The position numbers and the translations under genes were made by a program. A stretch of DNA of 64,000 nt from Eunapius fragilis (lineage: Eukaryota; Porifera; Demospongiae; Spongillida; Spongillidae): positions 14,468,172-14,532,171 of the forward strand of contig OY811972.1 in assembly GCA_963681505.1 (NCBI GenBank), read 5' to 3'. This document shows, piece by piece, positions 22,365 through 35,132 of this stretch; the first letter of the stretch is position 1, and the number at the start of each line of letters is the position of its first letter. The notes below the pieces were generated by a model. That model worked only from the letters and a program-made list of their open reading frames with translations, searched no databases and was not told the DNA's origin.

Positions 22365-22790
22365 AGTGCAATTCGTTTGTCACACAATAGGGTTTGCCTC
22401 AATATAACTACCTTGCACATAAATGTGACCATGAACTGCTCCTCAGTGCTCAATAACCTTCGCACAACAAATTGGTATAAGCACCAAAAACTATGATGGA
22501 AACACACCCTTGCACCTGGCTATGCGCAATGGCCAGCATCAAATGTACTATTATGCCATCCATCACTGACGTGTTATGGTCAATACTATTAAAATAAAAG
22601 GTTCACTCACTTCATTTAATGGTGACGCCAATTGCACTAATGTTCTTTTGCCCCAGATTGGTGATGGTGTTAACTTCACAGATGACAAAACAAACACAGC
22701 CTTACATCAGTTTAGCTGCTACAAAATGTGACATCAACGCCTTTATAGTTCTCCTTTCTCATCATCCCAACGTGCATGCTGCCTAAATAT
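22365..22790 (+). pseudogene. fragment of the ankyrin-Roc large exon (relic 1)
   Basis: Pieces of the large ankyrin exon survive in order: GTTTGCCTCAATA, GAACTGCTCCTCAGTGCTCA, GGAAACACACCCTTGCACCTGG, GGTGACGCCAATTGC and ATAGTTCTCCTTTCTCAT, with many deletions and stops. It lies upstream of gene 2 and has a sister relic upstream of gene 3 (52,948-53,445). Confidence 0.8.
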
Positions 22791-24597
22791 GAAATTGTGC
22801 GTGCAACTTATATAATTACTTCAGCAACTGCACTCATTCCAGCACTCCACAAAATACGTACGCAACACTTCCATTCTCCCAAATTTGGTGATAGGATGTG
22901 CAATCAAACTAGTCTGTATTTAGTGCCTCCGAATTGTCCAATTTCTACATGTGATCTAAAGAGATAGTCTGAGATCACACAGCAAAGGCAGTAGGTGAGT
23001 GACGGATGGGCAAGTGACCGCAGCCCAAGACCACCATAAGGCTCAAAGATAACTGGGCCTGCTGCCAAGCAAAATCATAAGCGCGCACTCCGTGAAGGTG
23101 TAAGTGACGGACCTGTAGATCGAGGAATGCAGCTTTTCCAAAGATGGAATGTTGAGCGTACGATGTGTTACAGTATAGTATAATATCATACTATCCCAAC
23201 ATTTAAATTTTATATAGCTGCCCACTATTAGATGTGGCCTGATTTTGTGTTGCACAGATTTTCTTAAATTCATTCTGAGGCAAGTCATTAGCAGGTATAT
23301 ACGCATGTTAAAATAATCACAGTCCAAGCCCGTGCTTGCGGGACAACCCCAGGGTTTTCCCCATGCACATATTCATTTATTCATTGAAGTGTATATCAAT
23401 GGTCATACCGCGTGACCAAACTAATAGGTGAAGACAGCATAACTAAGGTGAGTTAAGAGTTCTAACAACAAAGACGGGAAAATCGAAAATTCAGTGCAGA
23501 ACGAGTTTCTTGAATAATATAAACATGCATGCATGCTTAAAGAGAACACTCGAATTTGACCATAGCTAATTGTAATATAGTTCGTTAATTATGTATTCTA
23601 TATGTGCAGTTCCTTCGCTATTGATCCAATTTCTTTGCAAAGGAGATGGCATTGCGATCACTTGTTTTTTTTTTCACCATATGGAATATGTATGCACAAA
23701 AATCTGTTATGATCAAGATGAAGCGCAATGCAACATTTAAATCGTTGCGGTTATACGCGGCCGCTAAGTCCTATAAGTACATGTAATGCCGACAAAAATG
23801 CCCGGTCATAAAGCAAAGCCCCCGTGACATATGTACATGTCTTGTTAGGCAGATAGATGACCTCTTGTCTCGCGAATGCGCACTTTAGCGAGATGTAGGC
23901 GTAGCCTTTTGCCATAGCCATCAACCCAATTTTAGACTCCCGCGTTGCCATGGTTGCTTTTTTCACTTTGGAATTTTTGTTTATTACAACTTGCTGTACA
24001 TGAACGGAGCCTATTTATTTTATTTTTATTTTTACTGAGTCTAGGCTGTTGACTGTTTGGTTCTATTGACTTCCCGAAACTGAGATGAGCAGCACCGTTC
24101 AACGTTACATAAGGGGCCTTGCTCGCGAGTAGGAAGATAAACCGTGCTCTACTAAAGTTTCCCATGCGCTCAAATTTTAGAAGATAATGAAGTAGGTTTT
24201 CCAGTTGCTTCTTGCTTTTGCAACATAATAGGCCTCTTTGGGAGTTGAAGAAGATGGTTTAAATTAAGGTGTGGGTGTTATGCCTACGCTTAGTTAGATA
24301 ACCTTAGCGTTCCAAAAATGGCATTTATCACGTAAACGCATACATGTGGTAGGATCTCATTTGCATCACTTGCATAGTTAGATAACCTTAGCGCATATAT
24401 CGCGTACAGGCGTACAAAACTATTGTGGCAGGATCTCATTTACAGCGGCCATGCAGGGAGGGACGTACGAAGGGGGCGTGGTTGATAAAGAAGGGAGTTG
24501 TAGTGATTTATTCACAACTCTCTATAAAGAATGCCTAATTTCCTGCTATGAATAATTTTATCAAAGGGCTGGGAGGGGAGGGGTTAAAACCCCCAAC

Positions 24598-24628
<31 letters not shown>

Positions 24629-26109
24629 AGATACGCTACTGTAATTTGTATCCCTTGCTTAACCTTAGCGTTCCAAAAATGGCATATATCGCATATCAAA
24701 ACTGTTGTGGGATGATCTCAATGGCATCACTTGCCACGCTGATGTCAAATCACAAGAAGGAGAAGTGTTAACTTTAGTAAACGAGAGATGGATAGTCATT
24801 GCAATTTCAATTTTTACTGCCCGAAATGCCATGGAAGATATGTTCGCAAACTTTTTTAAAAACTCTTTGCATGCCTGATGTTCTTGCTCTGTAACGCATA
24901 ATACTGAACCAATTGCCAATCAAATAGTAAATAGCCATATCATGAGTTATTAAATCCTGGTGAGGTGAGACTCCAAAATGTGCAATCTGCACATTTTTCA
25001 CACAGAAAGGAACTTCTGTCATACATATACGGAAATGTGTACAGCAAAATCACCCTTGTGATGCTTTTTTAAAATTTCAGGACAGGCAAAAGAAAAGTAA
25101 CTCTCACATTGAAATGTACGGCTTCAGTGCCTAACAAATTTAATGATGGATTGTCCAATTTAGGATGTATGTAGATCATTTGATAGAATAACATAGAACA
25201 GTTTCTAGCAAAATCACCCTTCTGACTAATTTTTCAAGTTTTCTTATTTTTTATTTTCCATGAATTCCAAAGAGTTTCTATCAAATGGTCCTTACGCATC
25301 GTAAATTTGGCTATCCATCATAAAGTTATTAGGCACTGAATTTATAATTAGCCATATATTTCAATGTGAGCTTACTTTTCTTTCACTTGTCCTGGAAATT
25401 TTGAAAAAGCATCACAAGAGTGATTATATATATACATCCATGCACTAAACCAACATAACACGTCTCCTCCAATAAAAATTTGCAAACCTATTGTGGACCT
25501 TGGAGGGCAGTATTAACAGTTTATATAGCGCAGTAGTAATTTGAAATTATAACATATAGTTGTAAGCACAGTCCCCACACTGCTTCTTTATCAAATCCTC
25601 CTCATAACGATAGGGTCCTGCACGGTCTACATGTTTACCTCATCAAACACAGCTACATCCTATAGCTCTTTTATACCAAGTAGCCTATTAACATGCTTAA
25701 ATTTGAAAGAGGCATCAACAAGCGTTTGAATAACTAGCTGTGACTTATAACAATGTCATGAGAACAGATTGTCATGTATATAATTATGCCCTTGGCCTTT
25801 AAAGGGTTCAACGGTATGTGTCTGAGGAAAAGATCCTGTGCTCTAATTAAGAATTTGTGACGTCCTTTAAACTATGACGCTAATGGCGTCATAATTGCAT
25901 TCATTGAATTGCACGCAACATTGTTACCTAGTGTATGGTCGCCTTAACGGTACATGATATACTGTGATAGCGCATAGTGTAGCCTGCACAGTAGCTATGG
26001 GTGATGTTCATGTTGATTCTATACAAATGGGGGACAATTTAAGCATGCAGCTTATGTTAATTGAGCCAGGGTAATCTTTTGGTGCAGCACATGTGGATTG
26101 TTGTTTCAG
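22791..26109. other. duplicated 5' flank of gene 2
   Basis: Matches the flanks of genes 1 and 3 over long stretches. It includes a C-tract MITE at 24,443-24,641 and a head-to-head pair of decayed TGGGACAG-type MITEs at about 25,030-25,430. No protein-coding gene is visible. Confidence 0.7.
24443..24641. mobile_element. 199-bp CAGTGGCGTATC-type MITE with 30-base C tract
   Basis: The right end reads as the complement of CAGTAGCGTATCTGGGGG and the left starts CAGCGGCCATGCAGGG. The flanks TCATTT and TAATTT are a near match. It belongs with the clearer 53,109-53,362 element. The C run spans 24,599-24,628. Confidence 0.6.
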
Positions 26110-26202
26110 GAAGTGGTATGCTTCTTGCAATTATGTCATCACTTCCTCTTACGAGACATTATGTATCCTCCTTACTGTGGTACAATAATCCAAATAATAG
26201 CT
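26110..26202 (+). promoter_or_regulatory. 5' leader exon of gene 2
   Basis: Begins after a TTGTTTCAG acceptor conserved with genes 1 and 3 and runs into the ATG at 26,203. Confidence 0.45.
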
Positions 26203-26930
26203 ATGAGTGAAGGTACCTCCAGTGAAGATAGTCCTGGGTACCTACGGCGTAAAAGGAAACGTGATGAAATGCACCAATCTGATCCGTTTGGGATGTCAAA
26301 GAAATGCAAAGATCAAGAACCATGCGAGCCAACTACTGACGGAAGCTGTATGGTGAGAAATACAATTGCTTTACTAAGAGAATTCAGATTTTGATGAGAA
26401 TAAATTCTGTCATTTCGCATACAGGAGGAGAATCAGGATTTCTCAGATTCGTGTAATTCCAGCATGGAAAGAACATTAGATATTAATTGTGAAGATAAGG
26501 TATGCCAGAATATGTGTCCGGCATAATTGTGCTAGTGTGTGTTTGTGTTTAACATCCAAACGTTTACAAGCATGAGGGAATGCTAGCCTTTTTAAAGTGG
26601 AATATTGATTCAGCTACAGCAGCCATTGATTTTGTGAACAAGCTGTACTTGTTCTTAAGTAGTTGTATACATGAGACAGCTTTAGTTCTGTTTCATGTAT
26701 ATGATATCTCTAGGCCAACTTGCAATTTGAAAAAACGAACACTATGATGCATGGAGAATTGGTATTTATAGAGAATTGTGACAATACTCAAAGTTATAAC
26801 ATTTAACTTTGGATAGGATGCACAGTTCACTATCATGGAACATGGCATAGGAATTGTCCTAAATAATAGCCAAATCATGACAAATGGCATCCCAGTACAG
26901 CAAGACGGATTTCATTATGTGTATTACTAT
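26203..26930 (+). CDS. gene 2 exons 1-3
   Basis: Exon 1 (26,203-26,352) encodes 50 codons, MSEGTSSEDSPGYLRRKRKR onward, and lacks 55 internal codons of gene 1 exon 1 without changing frame. Exon 2 (26,425-26,499) encodes 25 codons ending CEDK. Exon 3 starts 26,817 with DAQFTIMEHGIGIVLNNSQI; its donor is either TAT|GTAGGT (phase 0, 26,930) or GTAG|GTAACC. Phase 0 is preferred because the next ankyrin exon starts in phase 0. Confidence 0.65.
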
Positions 26931-27204
26931 GTAGGTAACCATCAGCCCTGTGTGGATGTATGCCTTTATCCAACATTAGTTGCATTTTAAATTGCAATGA
27001 ACCCTTAAGAGTTCATAGGTCTAGTTGGTTAACATTACGATCATTAAGATTTCATTAACCATCAAAGGATGGAATTATTCTTGATATGGTTACACCATTT
27101 TTTTGTAGTGTGCATTGAACATGTTAAATAAAAGCTTGCCAAGTACCTCATATTGACATTTACTAAATAAAGTAGCTAAGTCATAAATGCTGATGTCACT
27201 ACAG

Positions 27205-27303
27205 AATGGACGCACAGCTCTGCACTATGCAGCACTTGAAGGAAATAATCATGTAATAAAACAGCTCCTTGAGCTTGGTTGGGACCCAAGGAAACAAGAT
27301 AAG
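27205..27303 (+). CDS. gene 2 first ankyrin exon, with GC donor
   Basis: 33 codons, NGRTALHYAALEGNNHVIKQ through DPRKQDK. The 3' border AAG|GCAAGT fits the minor GC-AG intron class and is conserved in gene 3 (56,897). The following exon at 27,533 (YERTVLHLSLVAK, then TAG) is a decayed half-repeat. Confidence 0.75.
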
Positions 27304-27627
27304 GCAAGTGCAACGTTACATGCCAAAGGGGAAAAAAAATTTTAGACATCTGCACTGATGAACTATTAGAATGTGTTGGGTTGTATTGGGGAAATCATGT
27401 AAAGTGATGCAGTTAATCTGCTTGATGTCTGCGTGGAGTATATGATTTTTATTTTAAAAGCATTTATGATACTTTCAATTCATATCTAGCTAGCTCTACA
27501 TTCGTGTGTTTATGGCTTCCTCTTATTTTCAGTATGAACGGACTGTGCTCCACCTTTCATTGGTTGCAAAGTAGGAAAGGTTAAATTTCCTTATTGTGAA
27601 AAATAGGCAAATATTCAATGCAAAACA

Positions 27628-27708
27628 TTATATATATATATATATATATATAACATAATATTATATACATATATATATATTATATTATATATATATATAT
27701 ATATCATA
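27628..27708. repeat. TA microsatellite in a gene 2 intron
   Basis: About 80 bp of TATATA with a short interruption at ATAACATAATATTATATACA. The corresponding positions of modules 2 and 3 have only short traces of it. Confidence 0.95.
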
Positions 27709-29565
27709 TCATCAAATAATAGTATATGTGAAAGGCATATGACAAGCACACACTACCATTTTGTTTTACATACTTTTAGTAGAGTTTAGTAATGTAGAAC
27801 TATTTGTTTCTGGTACTGCACTCAAATTGCAAGACTAGGGACCAGTGTTGAACCTACATCACAGAGCAGCTGAAGGAGATAAAAGTGTAATTCAAGTACT
27901 CATCGGTCTTCAAGCCAACCCCAATATTAGAGATGAGGTTACATATTCTTCAATTCCATGCACTGCTAACATATCAATTAATGGTGTTCAATTGTAATGT
28001 TTGATGTTTTGCCCATTAAAAATGTTATGCTTTTACTTTCAGAATGGAATTGCAGCTATTCATCTATCATGTGATCCAGATGTCATCAAAGAACTAATCT
28101 CTTTTGGTGCTGATCCTAATCTCAAAGTCAAGGTACAACAGAACTATACCCATGATATAATACGGCATCACGCTGAATGCTTACTTCATTTGCCTTTCCT
28201 TTCACTCCCAACAGTGTGGATGCACACCACTGCATCTCAGAGCTGCTGAAAAAAATACAAGTGCAGTTGAAGTTCTTCTCTCTTATCATGCTGATCCCAA
28301 TATTGTGGATGAGGTGATTTAATGATATTTAAGACGTATGATTAAGAAAAAGTTATGAAACATTTGATATATGCAAAGATAGAAGTACACATCGCTACAT
28401 TGTGTTAAAAAACTGCCACTGATGTACACTGAAAAGCAGCTGACCACAGCACCTGTTCAGTTATGCGAATTCAAATACACATGGGAATGTATGTTAAAAA
28501 ATAGACATTTCAATATCCATACTTTTGATAGTGTGATCTCATTTCTAATATTACTTGAAACTGTGAACATATTGTAGCACTGTGAAAATTATAGTTCCAA
28601 GTAAGAATAATTTTTAGTATTGATAAAGTGTACACATAACACCAATAAACTACGTAAAATAAAATAAAATGTCATTGGGAAATGACATGTGAAGGGATGT
28701 AGTTAATCTGCTTCATGTTGTCTGATGGATATATATGAAAAAAAAATTTAAATAGCATTCATGATACCATCTATTCATTTTTAGCAAAGTTTAGTAATGT
28801 AGAACTAATAGTTTTTGGTGCTGTTCTCAATTTGCAAGACAAGGGACCAGTATTGAATCTACACCACAGAGTAGCTGAAGGAGATAAAAGTGCTCCTCTT
28901 TCTTCAATATTAGAGATGAGGTTACATATTCGTTACACATCGCTAGATTGTGTTACAAAACTGCCAGTGATGTAACTGCATGAAAGCAGCTGACCACTGC
29001 ACCTGTTCAGTTATACGAGCTCAAATACACCTGGGAATGTATATTACAAAATAGACATTTCATGATTGTTACTTTTGATAACTAGATCTCATTTCTGATA
29101 ATGTAAACTGTGGACCTAAAATAAAATAAAACTTCATTAATAAATTACATTTTTCTTCCGTTATTGTACTTAAAGTCATTTTTAGCAACAAGTCACTTAT
29201 GAACTCAAAGTAAGAAAATTTTCAATTTTTATTCCATGTAGGATGGACGTGCAGCTATTCATCTCGTATGTGATACGGGTGTTATCCCAAAGCTACTTAT
29301 TTCCGGTGCTATTCTCAACCTCCAAGACAAGGTACATCTATAGCTATCTATATCAGTAAATTATATCATGTAGTCATTGTGCACTAGTATAACAGCTATT
29401 TAGCTATATTTGTTGCCTAAACAGCGTGGATGGACTGCACTGCACCACAGAGCTGCTGAAGGAGATAAAAGTGCAGTTCAAGTACTCCTCTCTCTTCATG
29501 CTGACCCCAATATTAGAGATGAGGTTACTTCTATGCACTGTGCACCACTAATATTATGCGTGCCT

Positions 29566-32500
29566 GACATCACTATCAGCCCTGTGTGGATTCTTGTTGA
29601 TATCCAACATTATTTTTTACTGCATTTTAATCTGCTTTCCACTAATTATGTGCATTTTCAGGATGTATACTTTGTGCAACCACCCCTTAAGTGTTCAGTC
29701 TAGTGAATTAACATTAAGATCGTTAAGATTCCATTAACTATCAATGGATGGAATTATTCTGCTTCCATAATGTAAAGGAAATAGTCATGCAATGCTTCCA
29801 TCCCTATGGGAAATATAAACATCTGTATGCATGAACTGTTATATTGTGTAGGGTTACTTTAGGGAAATGACATGTGAAGGGATGTAGATGTAATTAATCT
29901 GCTTGATGTTGTCTGATGGAATAGATGAAATTAAGCATTCATGATACCGTCTATTCGTATCTAGCTAGCTTACATTAGTGTGGTTATGGCTTCCTCTTGT
30001 TTTCAGTATGGAAGGACTGTGCTCCACCTTGCATAAGTTGCAAAAGTATGAAAGGTTAAAATTCCTTATTGTGAAATAAAGGCAAATCTAATACCATAAT
30101 TTCCAACGTACGCACGTGCGTCCGCGTAACTCATTTATATACTCGGCCTAGCACCTATTGGTTGCTAGGTATGTACGCGTACCTAGCTACCAATAGGAAC
30201 GACCACCTTCCACACAAAAGGCGGTCGCAATGACAGCTGGTTTCCAGATCACATTTAATATATTAAAAAATTTCAATATTTTTAATTCAAAGTTGGGGGG
30301 GGGGGGGGGAGGGGGGGGGGGGGCAGGAAACTGCATAAGTGCCGAAAGAATAAATGCAACGCTATTGTGGTTCACTCTCAAGTCTCATCGTACAGGCCGA
30401 GAACATGTAGTTACTATCTGAAATTGCGCGGGCACGTTATAGAGGTTGCGTAGTCACCTTATGTTTAGAACAGGTGATAGATTATATATGCAACATTTGG
30501 TAAAACAGCCGGTAAAAAAAGAGGAGCTAGAAGGTAGACCAACTGTTCATCTGGCAAATGAATAGCGAGACGAATAACAGCGAGACGAATAATCAGCACG
30601 TGATTTTTCACGGGGACACGCTAGTATTACAATAACATTCAATGCAAAAAATGATATTAATATTATATACTGAAATATCATATCATCAAATAATAGTATG
30701 TGTGAAAGTCATATGACAAGCACACACTAACACTTTGTTTAACAAATTTTTTGTAGAGTTTAGAACTGTAGAACTATTTGTTTCTGGTAATTTTTTAAAC
30801 TTGCAACTTGCAAGTCTAGAAACTGGTAGTGAGCGTAAATCACAGAGCAGCTGACAGAGATAAAAGTGCTGCTCTCTCTCTTCAAGCCGACCCCAATATT
30901 AGAGATGAGGTTACATATTCTCAATTCAGTGCACCGCTAACATATCAATTAATGGTGTTCAATTGTAATGTTTGATGTTTTGCCATTTAAAATGTTATGC
31001 TTTTACTTTCAGAATGGAATTGCAGCTATTCATCTATCATGTGATCCAGATGTCATCAGAGAACTCATCTCTTCTGGTGCTGATCCTAACCTCAAAGACA
31101 AGGTACAACAGAGCTATACCCGTGATATGATATGGCATCACACTGCATGCTTACTTCATTTGCCTTTCCTTTCACTCCCAACAGAGTGGATGCACACCAC
31201 TGCATCTCAGAGCTGCTGAAAAAAATACAAGTGCAGTTGAATTACTTCTTTCTCTTCATGCTGACCCCAATATTGTGGATGAGGTGATTTAATGATATTA
31301 AAGACGTAAGATTAAGAAAAAGCTATGAAACATTTGATATATGCAATAACTGAAGTACACATTAGTACATTGTGTTAAAAAAAACTGCCAGTGATTTAAA
31401 CTGAAAGCAGCTGACCACTGCACCTGTTCAGTTATGCGAGCTCAAATACGCATGAGAATGTATATTACAAAATAGACATTTCAATATCCATACTTTTGAT
31501 AGTGTGACCTCATTTCTGATATACTTGAAACCGTGAGCATATTGTAGCACTGTGAAAAATATAATTCCAAGTAAGACTAATTTTTAGTATTGATAAAGTG
31601 TACACATAACACCAATAAACTACGTAAAATAAAATAAAACGTCATTGGGAAATGACATGTGAAGGGATGTAGTTATTCTGCTTGATGTTGTACGTGTGAT
31701 GGATATATATGAAAAAAATAAGTAAATAGCATTTATGATACCATCTATTCGTATCTAGCTAGCTCTACATTAGTGTGGTTATGACTTCCTTTTGTTTTAA
31801 GTATGTAAGAACTGTGCACTTCGCATGAGTTGCAAGAATAATTTCCTTATTGTGAAAAGGATAAATATTACAATAACATTCAATGCAAAAAATTATGTAT
31901 ATGTATATATCATATCATCAAATAATAGTAAGTGTGAAAAGCATACAACAAGCACACACTAGTACTTTTGTTAACAAATTTTTAGTAAAGTTTAGTAATG
32001 TAGAACTAATTGTTTTTGGTGCTGTTCTCAATTTGCAAGACAGGGGACCAGTATTGAATCTACACCACAGAGTAGCTGAAGGAGATATAAGTGCTCCTCT
32101 TTCTTCAATATTAGAGATGAGGTTACATATTCTTCAATTCAGTGAACCGCTAACATATCAATTAATGGTGTTCAATTGTAATGTTTGATGATTTGTCCAT
32201 TAAAAATGTTATGCCTTTACTTTCAGAATGGAATTGCAGCTATTCATCTATCGTGTGATCTAGATGTCATCAAAGAACTAATCTCTTCTGGTGCTGATCC
32301 TAATCTCAAAGACAAGGTACAACAGAACTAAACATGTGATATGATAGGGCATCACACTGAATGCTTACTTCATTTGCCTTTCCTTTCACACCCAACAGAG
32401 TGGATGCACACCACTGCATCTCAGAGCTGCTGAAAGGAATACAAGTGCAGTTGAAGTACTTCTCTCTCTTCATGCTGATCCCAATATTGCAGATGAGGTG

Positions 32501-33200
32501 ATTTAATGATATATAAGACGTATGATTAAGAAAAAGTTATGAAATATTTGATATATGCAAAGATAGAAGTACACATCGCTACATTGTGTTAAAAAACTGC
32601 CAGTGATGTACACTGAAAAGCAGCTGGCCACTGCACCTATTTAGTTATGCGAGCTCAAATACACATGGGAATGTATATTACAAAATGGAAATTTACTGAA
32701 TGTTACTCTTGATAACAAGATCTCATTTCTGATATTGTAAACTATGGACCTAAAATAAAATAAAACTTCATTAATACATTTTTCTTCCATTATTGTACTT
32801 AAAGTTATATTTAGCAACAAGTCACAATATGAACTCAAAGTAAGTAAATTTTCAATTATTATTCCATGTAGGATGGACTTGCAGCTATTCATCTGGTATG
32901 TGATACGGATGTTATCCCAAAGCTAGCTATTTCTGGTGCCATTCTCGACCTCCAAGACAAGGTACATCTATAGCTATCTATATCAGTAAATTATATCATG
33001 TATTCATTGTGCACTAGTATAACAGCTATTTAGCTATATTTGTTGCCTTAACAGCGTGGATGGACTGCACTGCACCACAGAGCTGCTGAAGGAGATAAAA
33101 GTGCAGTTCAAGTACTCCTCTCTCTTCAAGCTGACCCGAATATTAGAGATGAGGTTACTTCTATCACTGTTCACCTCTAATATTATGCATGCTTGACATC
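29566..33200 (+). repeat. gene 2 exon module 2
   Basis: Intact exons 31,013-31,102, 31,185-31,283, 32,227-32,316, 32,399-32,497, 32,872-32,961 and 33,055-33,153, all phase 0. The first ankyrin exon of module 1 has been lost (residual GGAAATAGTCATGCAATGC at about 29,778). The pair NGIAAIHL/SGCTPLHL is duplicated inside this module. Half-exon relics lie at 30,006 and 31,800, and fused relics at about 30,775-30,908 and 32,005-32,122. Confidence 0.75.
30087..30624. mobile_element. about 540-bp insertion in a module 2 intron
   Basis: Sequence between GGCAAAT and ATTACAATAACATTC is absent at the matching places of modules 1 and 3 (for example 33,720-33,740), so it was inserted after module duplication. 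It includes an ACGTACGCACGTGCGT palindrome, an imperfect inverted pair around CCTATTGGTTGCTAGG and a G tract (30,296-30,323). No clear terminal repeats; class unknown. Confidence 0.55.
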
Positions 33201-35050
33201 AGCATCAGCCCTGTGTGGATTCATGTTGATATCCAACATTATTTTTTACTGCATTTTAATCTGCTTTCCACTAATTATGTACATTTTCAGGATACATACT
33301 TTGTGCAACCACCCCTTAAGTGTTCAGTCTTGTGGGTTAACATTAAGATTGTTAAGATTCCATTAACTATCAAAGGATGGAATTACTCTGCTTCCATAAT
33401 GTAAAGGAAATAGTCATGCAATGCTTCCATCCCTATGGGAAATATAAACATCTGTATGCATGAACTGTTATATTGTGTTGGGTTACATTAGGGAAATGAC
33501 ATGTGAAGGGATGTACATGTAGTTGATCTGCTTGATGTTGTCTGATGTGATAGATGAAATTAAAAAAAAATAGCATTAAATGATACCTTCTATTCGTATC
33601 TAGCTAGCTCTTCATTAGTGTGGTTATGACTTCCTCTTGTTTTCAGTATGGAAGGACTGTGCTCCACCTTGCATGAGTTGCAAAAGTAGGAAAGGATAAT
33701 TTCCTTATTGTGAAATAAAGGCAAATATTAACATTCAATGCAAAAAAAAAAATGTAAATATCATATCATCAAATAATATTATGTGTGAAAGGCATATGAC
33801 AAGCACACAATAGCACTTTGTTTAACAAAAATTTTTGTAGAGTTTAGTAATGTAGAAAGATTTGTTTTTGGTAATTTTTTCAACTTGCAAGTGTAGAAAC
33901 CAGTATTGAACGTAAATCATAGAGCAGCTGAAGGAGATAAAATTGCAGTTCAAGTGCTCCTCTCTCTTCAAGCTGAACTCAATATTAGTGATGAGGTTAC
34001 ATATTCTTAAATTCAGTGAACCCTTAACATATCAATAAATGGTGTTCAATTGTAATGTTTGATGTTTTGCCCATTTAAAATGTTATGCTTTTACTTTCAG
34101 AATGGAATTGCAGCTATTCATCTATCATGCGATCCAGATGTCATCAAAGAACTCATCTCTTCTGGTGCTGATCCTAATCTCAAAGACAAGGTACAACAGA
34201 ACTATACCTGTGATATGATAGGGCATCACACTGAATGCTTACTTCATTTGCCTTTCCTTTCACTCCCAACAGAGTGGATGCACACCATTGCATCTCAGAG
34301 CTGCTGAAAAAAATACAAGTGTGGTTGAAGTACTCCTCTCTTATCATGCTGACCCCAATATTGTGGATGAGGTGATTTAATGATATTAAAGACGTACGAT
34401 TAAGAAAAAGCTATGAAACATTTGATATATGCAAAGACAGAAGTACACATTAGTACATTGTGTTAAAAACCTGCCAGTGATGTACACTGGAAAGCAGCTG
34501 ACCACTGCACCTGTTCAGTTATTCGAGCTCAAATACACATGGGAATGTATATTTCATAATATACATTTCATGATTGTTACTTTTGATAACAAGATCTCAT
34601 TGCTAATAATGTAAACTGTGGACCTATAATAAAATAAAACTTCATTAATAATATTTCATTTTTCTTCCGTTATTGTACTTTAAGTTATTTGTAGCACCAA
34701 GTCACAATATGAACTCAAAGTAAGTAAACTTCCAATTGTTATTCCATGTAGGATGGACTTGCAGCTATTCATCTGGTATGTGATACGGATGTTATCCCAA
34801 AGCTAGCTATTTCTGGTGCCCTTCTCGACCTCCAAGACAAGGTACATCTATGGCTATCTATATCAGTAATTTATATCATGTATTCATTGTGCACTAGTAT
34901 AACAGCTATTTAACTATATTTGTTGCCTAAACAGCGTGGATGGACTGCACTGCACCACAGAGCTGCTGAAGGAGATAAAAGTGCAGTTCAAGTACTCCTC
35001 TCTCTTCAAGCTGACCCAAATATTAGAGATGAGGTTACTTCTATCACTGT
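33201..35050 (+). repeat. gene 2 exon module 3
   Basis: Intact exons 34,101-34,190, 34,273-34,371, 34,752-34,841 and 34,935-35,033. A half-exon relic is at 33,647 and a fused relic at about 33,855-33,994. At its end the sequence continues into GCATGCTAGGTGT as in gene 1 instead of jumping back, so this is the terminal module of the tandem set. Confidence 0.75.
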
Positions 35051-35132
35051 TCACCTCTAATATTATGCATGCTAGGTGTCTTGTATGATGATTGATGTTT
35101 TGACCGATAAAAATCAAAAGATACATTTTCAG

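Larger units (their letters stand above)
26936..29565 (+). repeat. gene 2 exon module 1
   Basis: The first of three tandem modules. Intact single-repeat exons: 27,205-27,303, 28,043-28,132, 28,215-28,313, 29,242-29,331 and 29,425-29,523. It also holds the decayed half-exon at 27,533 and two intronless fused ankyrin relics (about 27,800-27,940 and 28,795-28,922). The module ends about 40 bp after the last exon, where the sequence jumps back to intron 3-like DNA (CATCAGCCCTGTGTGGAT). Confidence 0.75.
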
